A DNA stretch of 64,000 nt from Diphasiastrum complanatum (taxonomy: Eukaryota; Streptophyta; Lycopodiopsida; Lycopodiales; Lycopodiaceae): positions 30,932,607 to 30,996,606 of the forward strand of contig CM055102.1 in NCBI GenBank assembly GCA_029204225.1, read 5' to 3'. The notes under the pieces were generated by a model, which saw only the letters and a program-made list of their open reading frames with translations, was not told the DNA's origin and searched no databases. This document shows, piece by piece, positions 12,801-24,246 of this stretch. Numbering within the stretch: the stretch's first letter is position 1; each line of letters starts with the position of its first letter. The position numbers were made by a program, and so were the translations under genes.

Positions 12801-12985
12801 GATCAATACTTTTCTTATTGATCATGGCTACACACCTAGCTCTTCAGATTTGAATGTTTACTTCAAGACAGTGCAACAATCTTTTATCATTATCACTCTA
12901 TACATGGATGACACATTGCTCTTCGGCAACAGTATCGATCTGATAAAAGAAGCTAAGACTATGCTATCTTCTAAACAGTGACATG
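9860..12985 (+). pseudogene. Copia B gag-pol, broken
   Basis: ATG at 9860. Domains in order: gag (ANKLNGSNYHL, stop at 9923), zinc knuckle CRYCKCNNHEIQDC (10601-10642; CX2CX4HX4C), protease WFLDSGATQHMT, pre-integrase LWHHHLGHLNYA and a weakened CILGK, integrase core with FIDEFSRR, LRSDNGGEY and SPQSNGLAERKN, integrase tail with FGCTAYA, a polar linker with RRSSRTSRPPIRY, then RT with VDCKWIFKVKY, QMDVHTAYLN and YMDDTLLF (the YVDD-box equivalent, about 12901-12924). In-frame stops at about 9923, 10121, 10495, 10947, 11412, 12363 and 12744, plus frameshifts near 12740, show it is inactive. The integrase and most RT catalytic residues are still readable. Confidence 0.9.
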
Positions 12986-13224
12986 ACCAGATCCCCATAC
13001 ATTAATGTACAACCTATATACAATTCTACACTATCGAAAGGAATGACCAAAAATTTGCCCTGTAGAATTGCCCAGCAGAGGCAATCCTTTTGCTCAATGT
13101 CAAGCTTATTCCAAAGAATTAAAAAATCTTACTTGTCCCAAGGGGTTTCCCAATTGGCCCAGGTACAACCCAGTATGCCTGGGCAAAAAGAATAATCTGC
13201 ATGCCATTGCAACTCAACGTTAAA
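12986..13224. other. junction sequence after Copia B
   Basis: No domain recognised on either strand. It may be the 3' untranslated end or an LTR part of the minus-strand element to the right. Confidence 0.3.
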
Positions 13225-14226
13225 TTGCAACGGCAGCCAAATTCAAACTTTATTAAGAAAAACTTTGAATCCGGTCGCAAGTACCTTGTCTGATTTTTTG
13301 GACTTGGTCGACCTGGTTCTCTTGGCTTTTTGGGTGTCTGTAGGATCGGCCTCTGCTTCCAGCTCCTAAGCATAAATTGTGTCCTTCATTTTGTGTTGCA
13401 AGGCCTCGAGCTCTCTCTTCAGACAATCGTTCTCTGCTACACAGTTTTTGAATTCTTCGTGTGCTTCGACACCTATGCAGCTGAGAATTGTACTGTTATC
13501 GGGGTCTGCAGTTTAGACATTCTTGTCTTTTCGCAATGTAGCCACATCTGCCATAAGTTCTCCGATATTTTTAACTGCCTGGGTGTACTCTTCATGTGCA
13601 TCCACACCAAGACAGTTGGCTTCGGTCAGCTCTTTAAGATCAATAAGCTCCTCTTCGAACATGTACTTCTATTCGTACAGAGGCTGAAGGAGCTCTTTGC
13701 AAAAGGAATCCTGCAAAAATTTATGTGCTTGCTGCCACTTGGTAGCATCGACTTCATTGGTGTCCGAGATAATCACGATACTAGATAAATCCACTCGCGG
13801 TGGAGCTGTAAGTGTAGATCTCCTTCCCTCCAATAAACTTAGCTCTCATGTCATCAAAATGCTATAATGTCAGCAGATATGAGAGATATGCACTGCGTAG
13901 GCTGTGTATTTTCCATGCTTCATAGAGCGATGGAATGCCTTGAAGGCTATACTTCCAAAAATTAATCCGCTCGCCCTTGATGGCAGCCAGCACATATCCA
14001 ATATTCGTGACCGAAATGGTCACATCCACATCCGTTCCAAAAAGGATATGATTACAATATTTACAAAAGTTTCGCACGGCCGCATCGTTCATCATGGAGA
14101 TCTTATGCCCTTTACTCGACATGAAGAAGTTGTCATGGAAAAGATTGACATTGATCCGCAACCCTCTGAAATTTTGCGATCTCACTTTCCAATTGACATT
14201 TGCAGGTATCACTAATCCAGTCGCCA
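13225..14226 (-). pseudogene. coiled-coil reading frame downstream of Gypsy pol, unknown function
   Basis: Minus strand, ATG at 14226 (MATGLVIPANVNWKV). About 120 residues run to a stop near 13862, then continue after a frame change near 13820 as RVDLSSIVIISDTNEVDATK and on to about 13225, with three more stops. The second half is rich in Glu, Leu and Lys and looks coiled-coil. It contains two related repeats, GVDAHEEYTQAVKNIGELMA and GVEAHEEFKNCVAENDCLKR, and a basic tail (KAKRTRSTKSKK). It lies on the same strand as, and downstream of, the Gypsy pol at 14789-17060, the position of extra 3' ORFs in some plant Gypsy lineages. I do not recognise the family; it could also be a gag of another element. 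Confidence 0.5.
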
Positions 14227-14788
14227 TTGTTGATGGTATGATCGTAGATAAGTGGGATGGATGGTGATGGTAGTAGCAAGTAAGCAAGAGAGCTTGAAAG
14301 TATGAAAACAAACAACGAAGCGCGGATGAGGTAAAATGAAAATGACAAGGAAATTGGTGTAAGTAGCAAAACGGGCGAAAAATGAGTAATAATGATGGCA
14401 CGAGGTTCCATGAGTACACGTGCCTAAATAGAAACTTTCTTCCTCATGCATTAACTTTACTAAAAGTCATGCATTAACTTTACTAAAAGTTCTACGTCAA
14501 ATCAATGTAATGAATATAGAATCCAGGCTTCGACTATTCGATGCTATAGAATATTCTTCTATATTCTTGAATGTTATAAGACTAGAAAAAATAAAAAACA
14601 AGCAATACATCGCACAAACTAAAGAACAAACATTCGAAAAGAAAATTAACAAACATTCGTTGAATAGGATAAAAACTAAATAATTAATAAATTAATTAAA
14701 TTAATTAATTTAAATAGATAATTGAAAAATAAAATAATTAATAGATAAAAAATAATAATAATAATAAAACAAAATATAAAAAATATAT
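14227..14788. other. AT-rich spacer between Gypsy pol and downstream frame
   Basis: 14500-14788 is dominated by TTAATTAA, AATAATAATA and similar runs. No gene seen. It lies between the pol stop and the start of the coiled-coil frame on the minus strand. Confidence 0.5.
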
Positions 14789-17060
14789 TTACAAGTAGTA
14801 TTTTTTCACACAGGAGCCATTAACTCTTGTTGGTTGCAATTTTCCTTGTAGATTAGCTAGTTGGAGGGATCCATTGTCGAAAATTTCAATAACCTTGTAC
14901 GGACCCATCCAGTGAGTGTGCAACTTGCCTGGAAATTTGATATGTCGATTGTCATACAAAAAAGCATAATCTCCTTCTCGTAAAACACCTTTCTTTATTT
15001 TATCATCAAAGCTTCTCTTTCGTTGCAACCAAATTTTCGTTAAACCTTCGATAGTATCTAACATGGCCCATAAATCCTTTGAGCTCACGAAGATTTGTTG
15101 GTTCCTTCAAGTTCTTTATAATCTCCACTTTGTCTTTGTCGACTTCAATACCTCGCTTCGATATTGTGTCCTAGAAGTATGCCCTTCGGCATGCCAAAAA
15201 AACACTTCTCAAGGTGAAGACACAAAGAGGTCTCTCTACAACGCTGCAATGTTTTTCGCAGTTTTGAAAGATGTGTATCTTCTGAACTATATACACAAGT
15301 CATCCATAAATATTTCAAGGAATACTCATAAGTAATCTTGGAAGATCAGTGTCATCATCTGTTGGAATGTGGCTGGTGCATTGCATAGTCTAAATGGCAC
15401 TTGTCGATATGCATACGTGCCCCAGTCTGTCGTGAAAGTGGTCTTGGACTGATCTTCCTCCCAAATCGATACTTGATTATAGCCTGAAAACCGTCAAGAA
15501 AACTATATCTGGCATTACCTGCAACTTAGTCCAATATCATGTCTATAAATTGTAATGGGTGATGGTCTTTCCGAGTTGCGGCATTCAACTTTTGATAGTC
15601 TTGACATACTCGTATCTTTCCAGTCTTCTTCTTAGGTACAACCACAATAGGTGAAACCCACTCACTGTTGAGGACAAGATCAATTATGTCTGCCTCCAGA
15701 TATTTTTCCAATTCATCTTTAACCAGTAGCAAATATTTTGGATTTAACCGATACTTTCATTGACTTATCGTCGTTGCTCCTTCCTTCAGGTCAATGCGAT
15801 GTTGACCATAGTCCTTGTTTATGCCTTTCAGATCTTCCATAGACCATGCAGAAACATAGTGATATTCTCTGAGTAGTTCCGTATATTGTTGAATTTATTT
15901 TTCAGATAATATTTTAGAGATCATCAAAGCTTTGTCCGGTACTACTTTGATAGATAAGGTATCATTCGGGTCAATCATACCGACTGTCATACTATTTGAT
16001 GAGTAGCCTTGAATTTCTCTCTGAGAAGACTACGCTTGATTTATATTGTCAGATATATTTGATTTTTCATTTTTGTAGCAGTCCAGATAGTTAGATTCAA
16101 TGTCCTCCTCCGAAAAGATATTTAATGTGTAGGACGATTGCTTTGAAGTAAAACTAGTATCTGATAGGTGTCATTTCACCTTCATAACGTTCTCGCTACC
16201 ATGTGATGAAATGTTTGTGCAGCTTTCCATTCTCATCATGTTTGCCAGTTCTGAAGTGAACTCTTTCTTCTTCCAATGCACGCTAGCATTAGCTTGGTAA
16301 ATCCAGGATCGGCCAATAAGAACAGAATAGTTGACAAGTCCAACTAGTCGAATTCCAATAAAGTTCATAATGAACGGTTTGTCTTGGATATACATCATGA
16401 CTTCCTTTAGATCTCCAACAGGCTTTTTCCTTGTCGAGTTGGCCAATTTGATCTTTCGTTGGGTGGGGCTTCATGTCAGTCAGCAATCCTAGTGCATATG
16501 CAGTATCTTCTGTCATGATGTTGACACTGGATCCAGAATCAATGGGTACATTCTCAATCAAACACCCTGAAATAGATACATCAATTTCATGTGTTCCTAG
16601 ATCTCCAAGGTCAATAGCAAGTAGTGATATCTCTGGAAGAGTGATCTTCTTCTTCATCTTTGACTGTGCAAGACTCTTCAACTACTTCCAATAATAGTTG
16701 TTATCAAATAAGAGCTGTTGGAAAGTGATATTCGGTCTCAAGGAGCCAAAATATGATACAATGTCATATTTCTTCTTCGTTGTCAGCTTGAAATCAACCA
16801 CAACTTTGGATAACTTTGAGTTTATTGGAACATCGTCATCCTTGTCTTCAAAAGTGACCTTCTTTTGAAGTGGATTAAATTTGATTTCATTTTATATCAA
16901 ACTTTCGCTCTTCAACAACATCCTTCTAAAATAATTTGGCAGCATTTTGGTCATAGTCCGAATCGTCTATTAAGTCTTTCTAAGTAATGACTTATCTACC
17001 TTCAGCTGCTTCGTTGGATGTGGTAGATTTTAGGTCTTGCAAACAGCCTTTATTTGATGC
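14789..17060 (-). pseudogene. Ty3/gypsy pol, internally deleted
   Basis: Minus strand from a possible ATG near 17058. A degraded N-terminal part (VTFEDKDDDVPINSK) leads to an aspartic protease with NVPIDSGSSVNIMTEDTA (about 16500-16550), then RT beginning SEWVSPIVVVPKKKTGKIRV and CQDYQKLNAATRKD (15526-15732), and a decayed RT middle with RQVPFRLCNAPATFQQMM. The frame then jumps to an integrase C-terminal region with the GPY/F-type motif HWMGPYKVIEIFDNGS (14789-15088). RNase H and the integrase core are absent. Stops and frame changes are frequent. PKKKTGKIR in RT and the GPY/F motif identify the superfamily. Confidence 0.85.
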
Positions 17061-17093
17061 CATATGGACCAAATTGATCGTGTAGAATTCAAA

Positions 17094-17530
17094 TGTGTTA
17101 TTTTAGAGTCTAGACTATATGACTTCTAGATAGAGGAAAGAGAGTCATCTTTCATTCCTATAAATAGACTAAAATTCATGAAAAAAAAAATTGAGTAATC
17201 CATTATTGTATTGGAAATCATTTTATGAAATTTATGTCTTGATTTTGCTCTCATATTTGCATTTCTTGTGGAGATTGTTGGAGTAGCTAATTTTGGATGC
17301 TATTGATTGATGCTATAATGATTACTTAGCTTTTGTGTGGCCTACTAACAATAGGATGATGTTCATATTTGAGTGCTCTTTAATTTTCTATCAATTATAT
17401 TCAATCATGTATGGTGTTGGTTTGATCATTGTAGCAATTTTTGGACTGCATTGTCCTTGTGTAGGTTAGTGCAATCATTCATGGCCTAGATCATTATGAT
17501 TAAATCATGTCTGGATCTGATTTTTTCACA
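17094..17530 (+). repeat. orphan LTR, plus strand (left boundary tentative)
   Basis: The right end TTTTTTCACA at 17530 directly precedes a perfect primer site. The left end is set at TGTGTTATTT. No partner copy in the window. A TATA-like CTATAAATAG lies near 17159. Confidence 0.5.
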
Positions 17531-17542
17531 TGGTATCAGAGC
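17531..17542 (+). other. primer binding site of orphan LTR
   Basis: TGGTATCAGAGC directly after the LTR end. Confidence 0.8.
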
Positions 17543-19563
17543 TTAAAGGTGAAAAAAAATAGTGAGTTTTCATTAGTAATCAAATCTTGAGAGCGACTTG
17601 AATCTAGCATTATTTTTTAGATGTGTTTGACCATTATCTCTACTGACACTTTGGTTGTGAGTTGATATCTTGAAGAGCAAGTCATTCTATGATCTTTGGA
17701 AGTTCAAAAGATCAGGTGAACCCTTATTCTTATTATTCATCAAAAGATAGCCTTTATTTGTTGAAGTGCTTGTGCATACTCAAAACTATTTGTGTTGATT
17801 TTAGTTTATTTGACAATCTCCCTCGTGGATGAACATTTTTCTTAAGTGGATGCATAATCTCCCTATGGCTGAGCGTTGCTCCCCTTGTAGATGAACACTG
17901 TCATTTATGGGTGAAAGAGAAGGGATCTCTAGGAGCTTGTGCTCTAGAACCTCATAACCTTGAGAGGACCCAGACACTCTGATTGAGACATATGGAGTAG
18001 TGCATGTACGTGTGGCGGATATAGGCAGGAGGACTACATGAAGAGATGTGACCTATTTATAGTTGACCTGCATGGGGAGTGCATGGGTTCATGCACATGA
18101 ATCTGCTCTCAATATAATGAGGTAGGGATTCTCCTGTCAACAACTTGGGTTTAGGTCACCAGTTTCTCTCTTCTTCTATTGTTATCACTTGGCATGGCTT
18201 GGGGGGCTCCATAGTAGGTTTGGTTGGGCGGTTTAGCTCCATAGTCTCTCTTGTTGTGTTCTCTTATCCTTGTCTTAGGGGTTTTCCCTTGTGATATTTA
18301 CAAATGATGTGCCATACCACCATGCCTTACTCTCGACCCTTGCCTACCTACATTTTGAGGCCTAGATAATCGCCCTGACTGGACCACCAGTGGAAGAGCT
18401 CTTCATTCTCTAAGAGAGAATGAATACCAAGCTCAAGGAGATCCACCTCTATATACATAGTCCAGGTGGGGTCATCTTCGACCATAGGAGTCACGCATGA
18501 CCAACGACACACGACAGTTGTGCACACTAACGCGGTTCCATAACAAAGAGTCACCGCGCACCAATAAGACATGTCAATACTCTCCTTGGAAAACTTGCAT
18601 GTATCTCAAATGACCATGATATAATTCCTAATGTGGATGCACATGAATACGTCCATTATGAGGTTGAGTTTGTGAGCTTAACAATCCTTCCTACCAACCT
18701 AAAGAAGCCTAGATTTAAAAATTATCAAGCCCTCAAGATGATAGTGCAAATATTAATGAAGAAAGTGATGGGTCTCATAGAACATTGATTGCGGACTTAC
18801 ATTTTGTTTTCCAATATCTTAAACCACAACATGGATATGATGAGTTTGATTAAGAGAGTTGGATTAGTTGAGGACTTTAAAGTTGCATGTGACTTGGAAT
18901 ACTCAACAATTTCCAATGAATAACTTATTATAATAACCATATACTAAACTTTTGGTTATGGACGTAAGTTTTATAAATGTCAAAAATCTAATTCTTAGTT
19001 TGGTTTGATGTTAAATGCACAATGGTGCTCCCAAAATGTAAGATATAGCTAGAGTAGGTTGCATATGATTATGCTATTTTATGTTTTGTGAATGGTCTAC
19101 AATCACACTTGAAATCAAAGGTGGATACCCACCCCCAATTGAAGAGCCTATTTTATTTAACCTTCATATGTATGTTCATGGTTGTTACCTTTAAAACAAA
19201 AAATGTAAGAAGATTTTAGATGTTATATGTGAACCCCTCCAACTTTTGTACTTGCTAGAAAATCTTGGGCATTATTAAGCACAAAGCCTTGCAATGAACC
19301 CAAGCAAAGCATTATACTTATATTGACTTGGACATGTTGCCCGTTCAAGGCATTATGCCCATAAAAGCTTGGGCTTAAACAAAAAAGTACTTAATGTATA
19401 AGCCCCTAGGCAAGAGGCTTCATGTCCCTTTGCGCCTATACCCTCAAAATCTCACATTATGGAGCATAATTCCATGCACTTAGCCCATACAAAAAAAATA
19501 ACCTCATTGTTTACACTTGCATAGGCCCAAGAACTTTATGTCCCTTCAAGCCCCTCTCATTCG
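17543..19563. other. 2-kb stretch without recognised genes
   Basis: This follows the primer site and could be the interior of a decayed or non-coding LTR element. I found no gag, protease, integrase or RT motif on either strand, and no second LTR. The part around 19260-19560 has several near-copies of AAGCCC/GGGCTT words but no clear repeat unit. Confidence 0.4.
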
Positions 19564-19955
19564 TGTGAAGGATTTCAGATCATTTATGATCCAATCCATG
19601 TCCCTGATCTTTGGTTACAAAAGAAGATACTCTACCTATTTCACCAATGTAGAAAAATCAGCATCTACACACAAAATGAGATGCAAACTCTAATAGAACT
19701 TGATCAAACATGAATCAAATGATAAAGTATTGTTGTTGTCCGTACAGAACCAACAAGCTATTGTATTTCACATGTGTGGATCCAAAAATAGCAAATATAG
19801 ATCATTTTACACAAAGAATTGCATGCAATCACAAGTATAGTGCACCAATGGATAGTAGAACCCAAGAGAACCATGTATGAGCATGAAATGAGATAGAGAA
19901 GAGAGAATATGTGTCTCTCTACAAGTTTTCTCCTTTTATAACAGGTCCAAAACCT
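19564..19955 (-). repeat. truncated LTR of the R2 family
   Basis: TGTGAAGGATTTCAGATCAT at 19564 matches the LTR starts at 20194 and 24848. Homology runs with substitutions to about 19955, then switches to internal sequence at CCAAAACCTATT. It contains TTTCACATGTGTGGA near 19768. Confidence 0.8.
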
Positions 19956-20193
19956 ATTATTGAACAAACTTTGTTTTCCAGATCCTTTACTTGATTTTAC
20001 AGCAAGATAACATCCATCCACTTGCATAGCACCATCTACACAAGAAGATCCTCCAAAAGATGTTTGATTCTCCATAAGAGCTTGATACTCAAGATCCATA
20101 GCTTGGATCCACTCCTCTTTCTTTGCTTCATCTAAACTTGTAGGTTCATCAAAAGAGGTTAGGAAAGCAACATAATTTCTGGAAACTACTTGC
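19956..20193 (-). pseudogene. Copia RT start fused to R2-like C-terminal segment
   Basis: Minus strand: the linker and RT start (TSFDEPTSLDEAKKEEWIQA, MDLEYQALMENQT) runs in frame directly into CVDGAMQVDGC...GSGKQSLFN. The second part matches residues 836-871 of the R2 ORF (CFGEFSCVDDAMQVD...SEKQSLFN). The rest of RT, RNase H and the polypurine tract are missing and the truncated LTR follows. The join shows that the R2-type C-terminal sequence and a true Copia pol existed in one element family, or were recombined into one. Confidence 0.7.
20189..20193. repeat. R2 target-site duplication, left copy (CTTGC)
   Basis: CTTGC precedes the left LTR and is repeated at 25500-25504 after the right LTR. 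Confidence 0.9.
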
Positions 20194-20837
20194 TGTGAAG
20201 GATTTCAGATCATTCAAGATCCAATCCAGGTCCCAAATCTTTGGTTACAATAAGGAGCAAACCAACAATCCTGCCAATGTAGAAAAATCAGCATCTACAT
20301 ACAAAATGAGATGCAAACTCTAAGAGATATTGATCAAACATGAACCAAAACATAAAATATGTTTGCTTTACAGTACCCTACTATATTTCACACGTGTGAA
20401 ACCGAAAATAGCAATAAATGATCATTCTACACATAGAATTGCAAGATAACACCAAGATAGTGCACCAATGAATAGTAGAACCCAAAGAGAACCATGTATA
20501 ATGATGAAATGAGAGATAGAAGAGAGAAGATGTGTCTCTCCACGAGTTACATCCTTTTATAGAGTTTCCAAACCCTATTTGGCCACTTGGCTTTCCCTCC
20601 AAAATGTAAACCCTACTATTTTTGGGTCTAGATTCAATGTACCCAAAGTTCAAATTTGAATCTCTCTCAAACTTGACTACCAACTTTCTCACACTTTCCA
20701 AAAGTGTTTATTGAATGTATTTTAAACTAATATAACTTCAAAAAGTTTATCTCTAAGCCTAAAATGAGTTTTGGCCTTTTATTGACAATTTACCAAAATG
20801 TGACTGAACTAGACTAAACTAGTTGAAATCTCTCACA
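20194..20837 (-). repeat. R2 3' LTR (644 bp)
   Basis: TGTGAAGG...CTCTCACA. Contains a perfect 16-bp palindrome TTTCACACGTGTGAAA at 20386-20401 and a TATA-like CTTTTATAGAG. Confidence 0.95.
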
Positions 20838-23800
20838 CTCTCTCTTCAACTAGTTTTGGCATAGTTTTGACAATAGAGCTTTGATCTAACTTTATAATGA
20901 TCTCCATCCTAAGTATAGATCTTCTTTCTAAGGTTCTAAAGTATCTTTCATAATTGATATAGAGAATAGTGTCCAAATTGGATGCTTCACTATTTCTTAC
21001 ATCAATTTTACACATCAAGATATAACTAGAACATGAAGAACCAAATAGAATGTGAATGAAATGATTCCTCCATGTTTCAAACTTTGAACTCTCTGGAAAA
21101 TTACAGCAACCAAACAATAAATGTGAGTGATGACCATTTGCTTGCTTGTCTCCTCCAACTTTGTCCTTTCTTGATATGTCTCCACCATAAAACTCCATGA
21201 ATGAGCCTCCATCTCCATCTTGCCACAAGATATCATCAACACTTGATGACTTGGCCATGAATGAGTGACATAATGAACCTCCAATAGCTTCATTTCCATC
21301 AGCAAAACCAGCCAAGAATGCTAGTACAACTCCAACAATAAGATATTGCAAGACAATGTAGCTAGTTTGTCCATATCTTGACAATTTGCACACATCCACA
21401 TGAAATAGCTCAAACATGAGATAAAACAAGTAAAGTAAACTTGAATGACACTTCTTTGCTGCTCCTTTGACCTTACTTGAGTCTTCAATAAGCTGCAAAA
21501 ACATATCCATAACATCTTTACCAAAAAACCTTCCTTTGATGCTCTTGACTAGCTCCAAATTGTCACCTTTCCTTTTGTGTTGTTGAAGCCCTTTGAGACC
21601 AGCCTCTTGATCTTCCTCTTGACCATCAAAGTCATTGAACAAACTCTGTTTTTCAGATCCATTACTTATTTTTTCAGTATGAAAACCATGAGAACCAATA
21701 TCCACTTGCATAGCATCATCTACACAAGAAAATTCTCCAAAACATGTGAGTAAAGCAAAGTGTGTCGCTTCCACTTGCATACCTTTCTCTTGATCATCAA
21801 AGATATCAAAGATATGAATATCTTCATACCTGAACCTTTGGAAATACTCCCTCTCAAACATATGATCTAGATTCAACAAGATATCATCAATGCTTGATCT
21901 TGATCTTCCATAAAGGTTAGTGAAAACAATGTCACCAATGTCACCATCATAAATCAAAAGATAGATTCCAAACTTTCCATCCAACATGAAGTAGAGTAGG
22001 TGAAGATGAGTATCAAACCTAAGAAATCCAGCCATCTTGAGTCCATAACAAACCTCAATAAGCTCACCAATGAGATCTCCCTTGCCTTGAAGAAATTGCC
22101 TCTCGATTTGCTCCATGTAGTCTTCTCCAACCAACCTTTTGCCATCTCGATCATGAGTGATTAATTCACAATCATAGAATCCTTTGAGTTGATGAAGAGA
22201 TGTGAGATCCATGCCTTGGATCTTCCCAAGAACCAATCTTTCATTGCTCTTTCCGTCATGAGACTCCCTCTTAATGATTGCATCATAAGAAGTAGAAACC
22301 TCAAAAACATTAGAAGCCATGAAAAAAATGATTAGTACCTTCAACATAAGGATGATTGAAGTACTCTCTTTTTTCAAACAAGAACTTCTACTCAATGTTT
22401 TAGGTAATGATTCATATGATAATGATTCTTCCTCACTATCATTCACAATGACATCATTCAAAGTACATCCTACTTTGAACTCTTCACATACTTCTCTCCT
22501 TCTTGACTTGTGACTATCTCCCTCACTAAGTCTCTTGATAGAACCATTTGATCTACTCTCTTTATGAAGACATGTGACTCCACTTGCTGGAAAAATGACT
22601 TTCTTGGACTCATAACAAAAGAATGTAGAAGAACCACCTCCTTCATGCATGCACCTAGCAACATCCTTTTCCATATGATCAAAGAAATCATTAGCAACAA
22701 TCTTTTCCAAGGAAGAACCCTCACCACCTCCATTGATGAAGTTAGCTCTTTCCTTAACTTTTGCATGCTTGCACTTGCCATGAAGAACCATTGAAACACC
22801 ATCATTATCCTCAAGACTAGCCAAGTTAGCACAAAGATGAACATCTCCAAGAAGCATATTAGATCTTGACCTAGATCTAGCATAAGGAAGCTTGTTAGAC
22901 TTTGCATAAGATCCACCAATCTTATTGATGCTAAAAGGTAACTTTGGAAAGTTGAGACCAATCTCCTTTTCCATTCCATCCTTTTTGTTAGCCATAACAA
23001 AAGCATCAAGCTTGAAAAGTCTACCTTGTTTATTGCCCCTAGCAACCAAGATTTCTTCCTTTGTAATGAAACAAGCATCACCACCAAACTTTACCATGTA
23101 TCCTTTCTTTATCATTTGACCAACACTTAACAAATTCTTTGAAAGTGAAGGAATGTAAAGAACACCATCAAGTCTTGCTTTCCTATTAGTAGAGAGACAA
23201 ATAGGAATTGAACCAATACCTTCAATCACACACTCACCACCATTGGCCATGTGAATTGCTTTCTTGGCTCCATCATAAGTGACCAAAGAAGTAAAGAACT
23301 CCTTGTGACTAGTCATGTGTGAGCTAGCTCCACTATCAATCCACCATGAATCTTTGTCACCTTCACTTGATATTGGACTTGATGAACACATCAAAAGAGA
23401 ATCACCACCACCTAGACCCTCATCATTAGTAGTAAAGTTGATTTGCTTGCTACCTTCATCTCTTTGCTTCTTCAAACATTCATTTGCAAAATGCCCTTTG
23501 ATTCCACAATAAAAGCATTTCAACTTAGACTTATCTTTCTTTTTGCCAAAAGAAGAAGTCTCACCTTGATCTTGCCCTTTATACCACTTGCCTTTGCCTT
23601 TGCCCTTGAACTTGCCTTTGATGAACATAGCATCCTCTTCATAATGAGATGTCGATGTAGATCCACCTCCTCTTGATTGAAGCCTATACTCCTCGTTCAC
23701 CAAGATCTCTTGCAAATCCACAATACTTGGCAAAGTCTTTTGAATAGAAAAACTTTGAACAAGATTAGCATGATCATCCAACAAGCCATTAAGTATAACT

Positions 23801-24246
23801 TGAACAAGTTCTACCTCCTTAATGCTTTCATCAATACATGCTAACTCATCATTGAATGCTTTAACCCTCAAAACGAAAGCATGAGTACTCTCTTCCTTCT
23901 TTTGCAAACTTTGAAAGATTTGCCTCCTAAGAATAAGCACTCTTGATGTAGACTTGGATTCATAAAGCTTCTTCAAAGCTTCCCAAGCCTCCAAAGATGT
24001 GCACTTACCAACTTCCTTGAGAAGTTCATTGGTAACATTCATCTTGATCATGTGTAGAGCTTTCTTTGCTCTCTTGTCATACCTCACTTGATCTTGTTGA
24101 GTTGCTGGTCTCTCCTCCAAACCTACAACAATCTCCATCAACTCATTCATCTCCAATAAGGACTCCATCCTCACCTCCCAAGTAGAATAGTTGATTGAGG
24201 TAAGCCTATCATTGCTCTCCAACATGAATCCACCACTTGTAGCCAT
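20833..24246 (-). CDS. R2 gag-protease fused to a novel C-terminal region (1137 aa)
   Basis: Residues 1-200 form a Copia gag (UBN2 type: NYSTWEVRMESLLE). Residues 244-257 are a zinc knuckle (C244, C247, H252, C257) after a Lys/Gly-rich stretch. The protease is at 301-315 (WWIDSGASSHMTS) and a pre-integrase-like part (NLLSVGQMIKKGY) extends to about 415. No integrase follows. Residues 705-800 recall Copia RT (GEDYMEQ, CYGLKMAGF, then LLIYDGDIGD where YVDD is expected), so the polymerase site is lost. Hydrophobic stretches at about 629-648, 935-952, 963-982 and 1063-1079 could be membrane segments. The ORF reads through the polypurine tract and takes its stop from the first bases of the LTR. 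An open frame of this length with degenerate pol content suggests a selected or recently copied non-autonomous polyprotein. Gag and protease are certain; the role of the rest is unknown. Confidence 0.85.
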   Translation of the reverse strand: MATSGGFMLESNDRLTSINYSTWEVRMESLLEMNELMEIVVGLEERPATQQDQVRYDKRAKKALHMIKMNVTNELLKEVGKCTSLEAWEALKKLYESKSTSRVLILRRQIFQSLQKKEESTHAFVLRVKAFNDELACIDESIKEVELVQVILNGLLDDHANLVQSFSIQKTLPSIVDLQEILVNEEYRLQSRGGGSTSTSHYEEDAMFIKGKFKGKGKGKWYKGQDQGETSSFGKKKDKSKLKCFYCGIKGHFANECLKKQRDEGSKQINFTTNDEGLGGGDSLLMCSSSPISSEGDKDSWWIDSGASSHMTSHKEFFTSLVTYDGAKKAIHMANGGECVIEGIGSIPICLSTNRKARLDGVLYIPSLSKNLLSVGQMIKKGYMVKFGGDACFITKEEILVARGNKQGRLFKLDAFVMANKKDGMEKEIGLNFPKLPFSINKIGGSYAKSNKLPYARSRSRSNMLLGDVHLCANLASLEDNDGVSMVLHGKCKHAKVKERANFINGGGEGSSLEKIVANDFFDHMEKDVARCMHEGGGSSTFFCYESKKVIFPASGVTCLHKESRSNGSIKRLSEGDSHKSRRREVCEEFKVGCTLNDVIVNDSEEESLSYESLPKTLSRSSCLKKESTSIILMLKVLIIFFMASNVFEVSTSYDAIIKRESHDGKSNERLVLGKIQGMDLTSLHQLKGFYDCELITHDRDGKRLVGEDYMEQIERQFLQGKGDLIGELIEVCYGLKMAGFLRFDTHLHLLYFMLDGKFGIYLLIYDGDIGDIVFTNLYGRSRSSIDDILLNLDHMFEREYFQRFRYEDIHIFDIFDDQEKGMQVEATHFALLTCFGEFSCVDDAMQVDIGSHGFHTEKISNGSEKQSLFNDFDGQEEDQEAGLKGLQQHKRKGDNLELVKSIKGRFFGKDVMDMFLQLIEDSSKVKGAAKKCHSSLLYLFYLMFELFHVDVCKLSRYGQTSYIVLQYLIVGVVLAFLAGFADGNEAIGGSLCHSFMAKSSSVDDILWQDGDGGSFMEFYGGDISRKDKVGGDKQANGHHSHLLFGCCNFPESSKFETWRNHFIHILFGSSCSSYILMCKIDVRNSEASNLDTILYINYERYFRTLERRSILRMEIIIKLDQSSIVKTMPKLVEERV
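20838..20851 (-). other. R2 polypurine tract
   Basis: Minus strand AGTTGAAGAGAGAG directly before the LTR TG. It also encodes the last residues (VEER) of the 1137-aa ORF. Confidence 0.8.

Larger units (their letters stand above)
9215..12985 (+). mobile_element. Copia B: decayed Ty1/copia element, 3' truncated
   Basis: LTR 9215-9683, primer site, and a gag-pol reading frame to the RT active site at about 12910, then an abrupt loss of homology at about 12985. Its RNase H, polypurine tract and 3' LTR are missing. It begins inside Copia A's integrase sequence, so it inserted into A or was joined to it later; without a 3' end no target duplication can be checked. Confidence 0.85.

Noticed and set aside
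22470-23087. Minus 205-codon ORF in another frame inside R2
   Set aside because: Out-of-frame shadow of the 1137-codon ORF, with no domain of its own.
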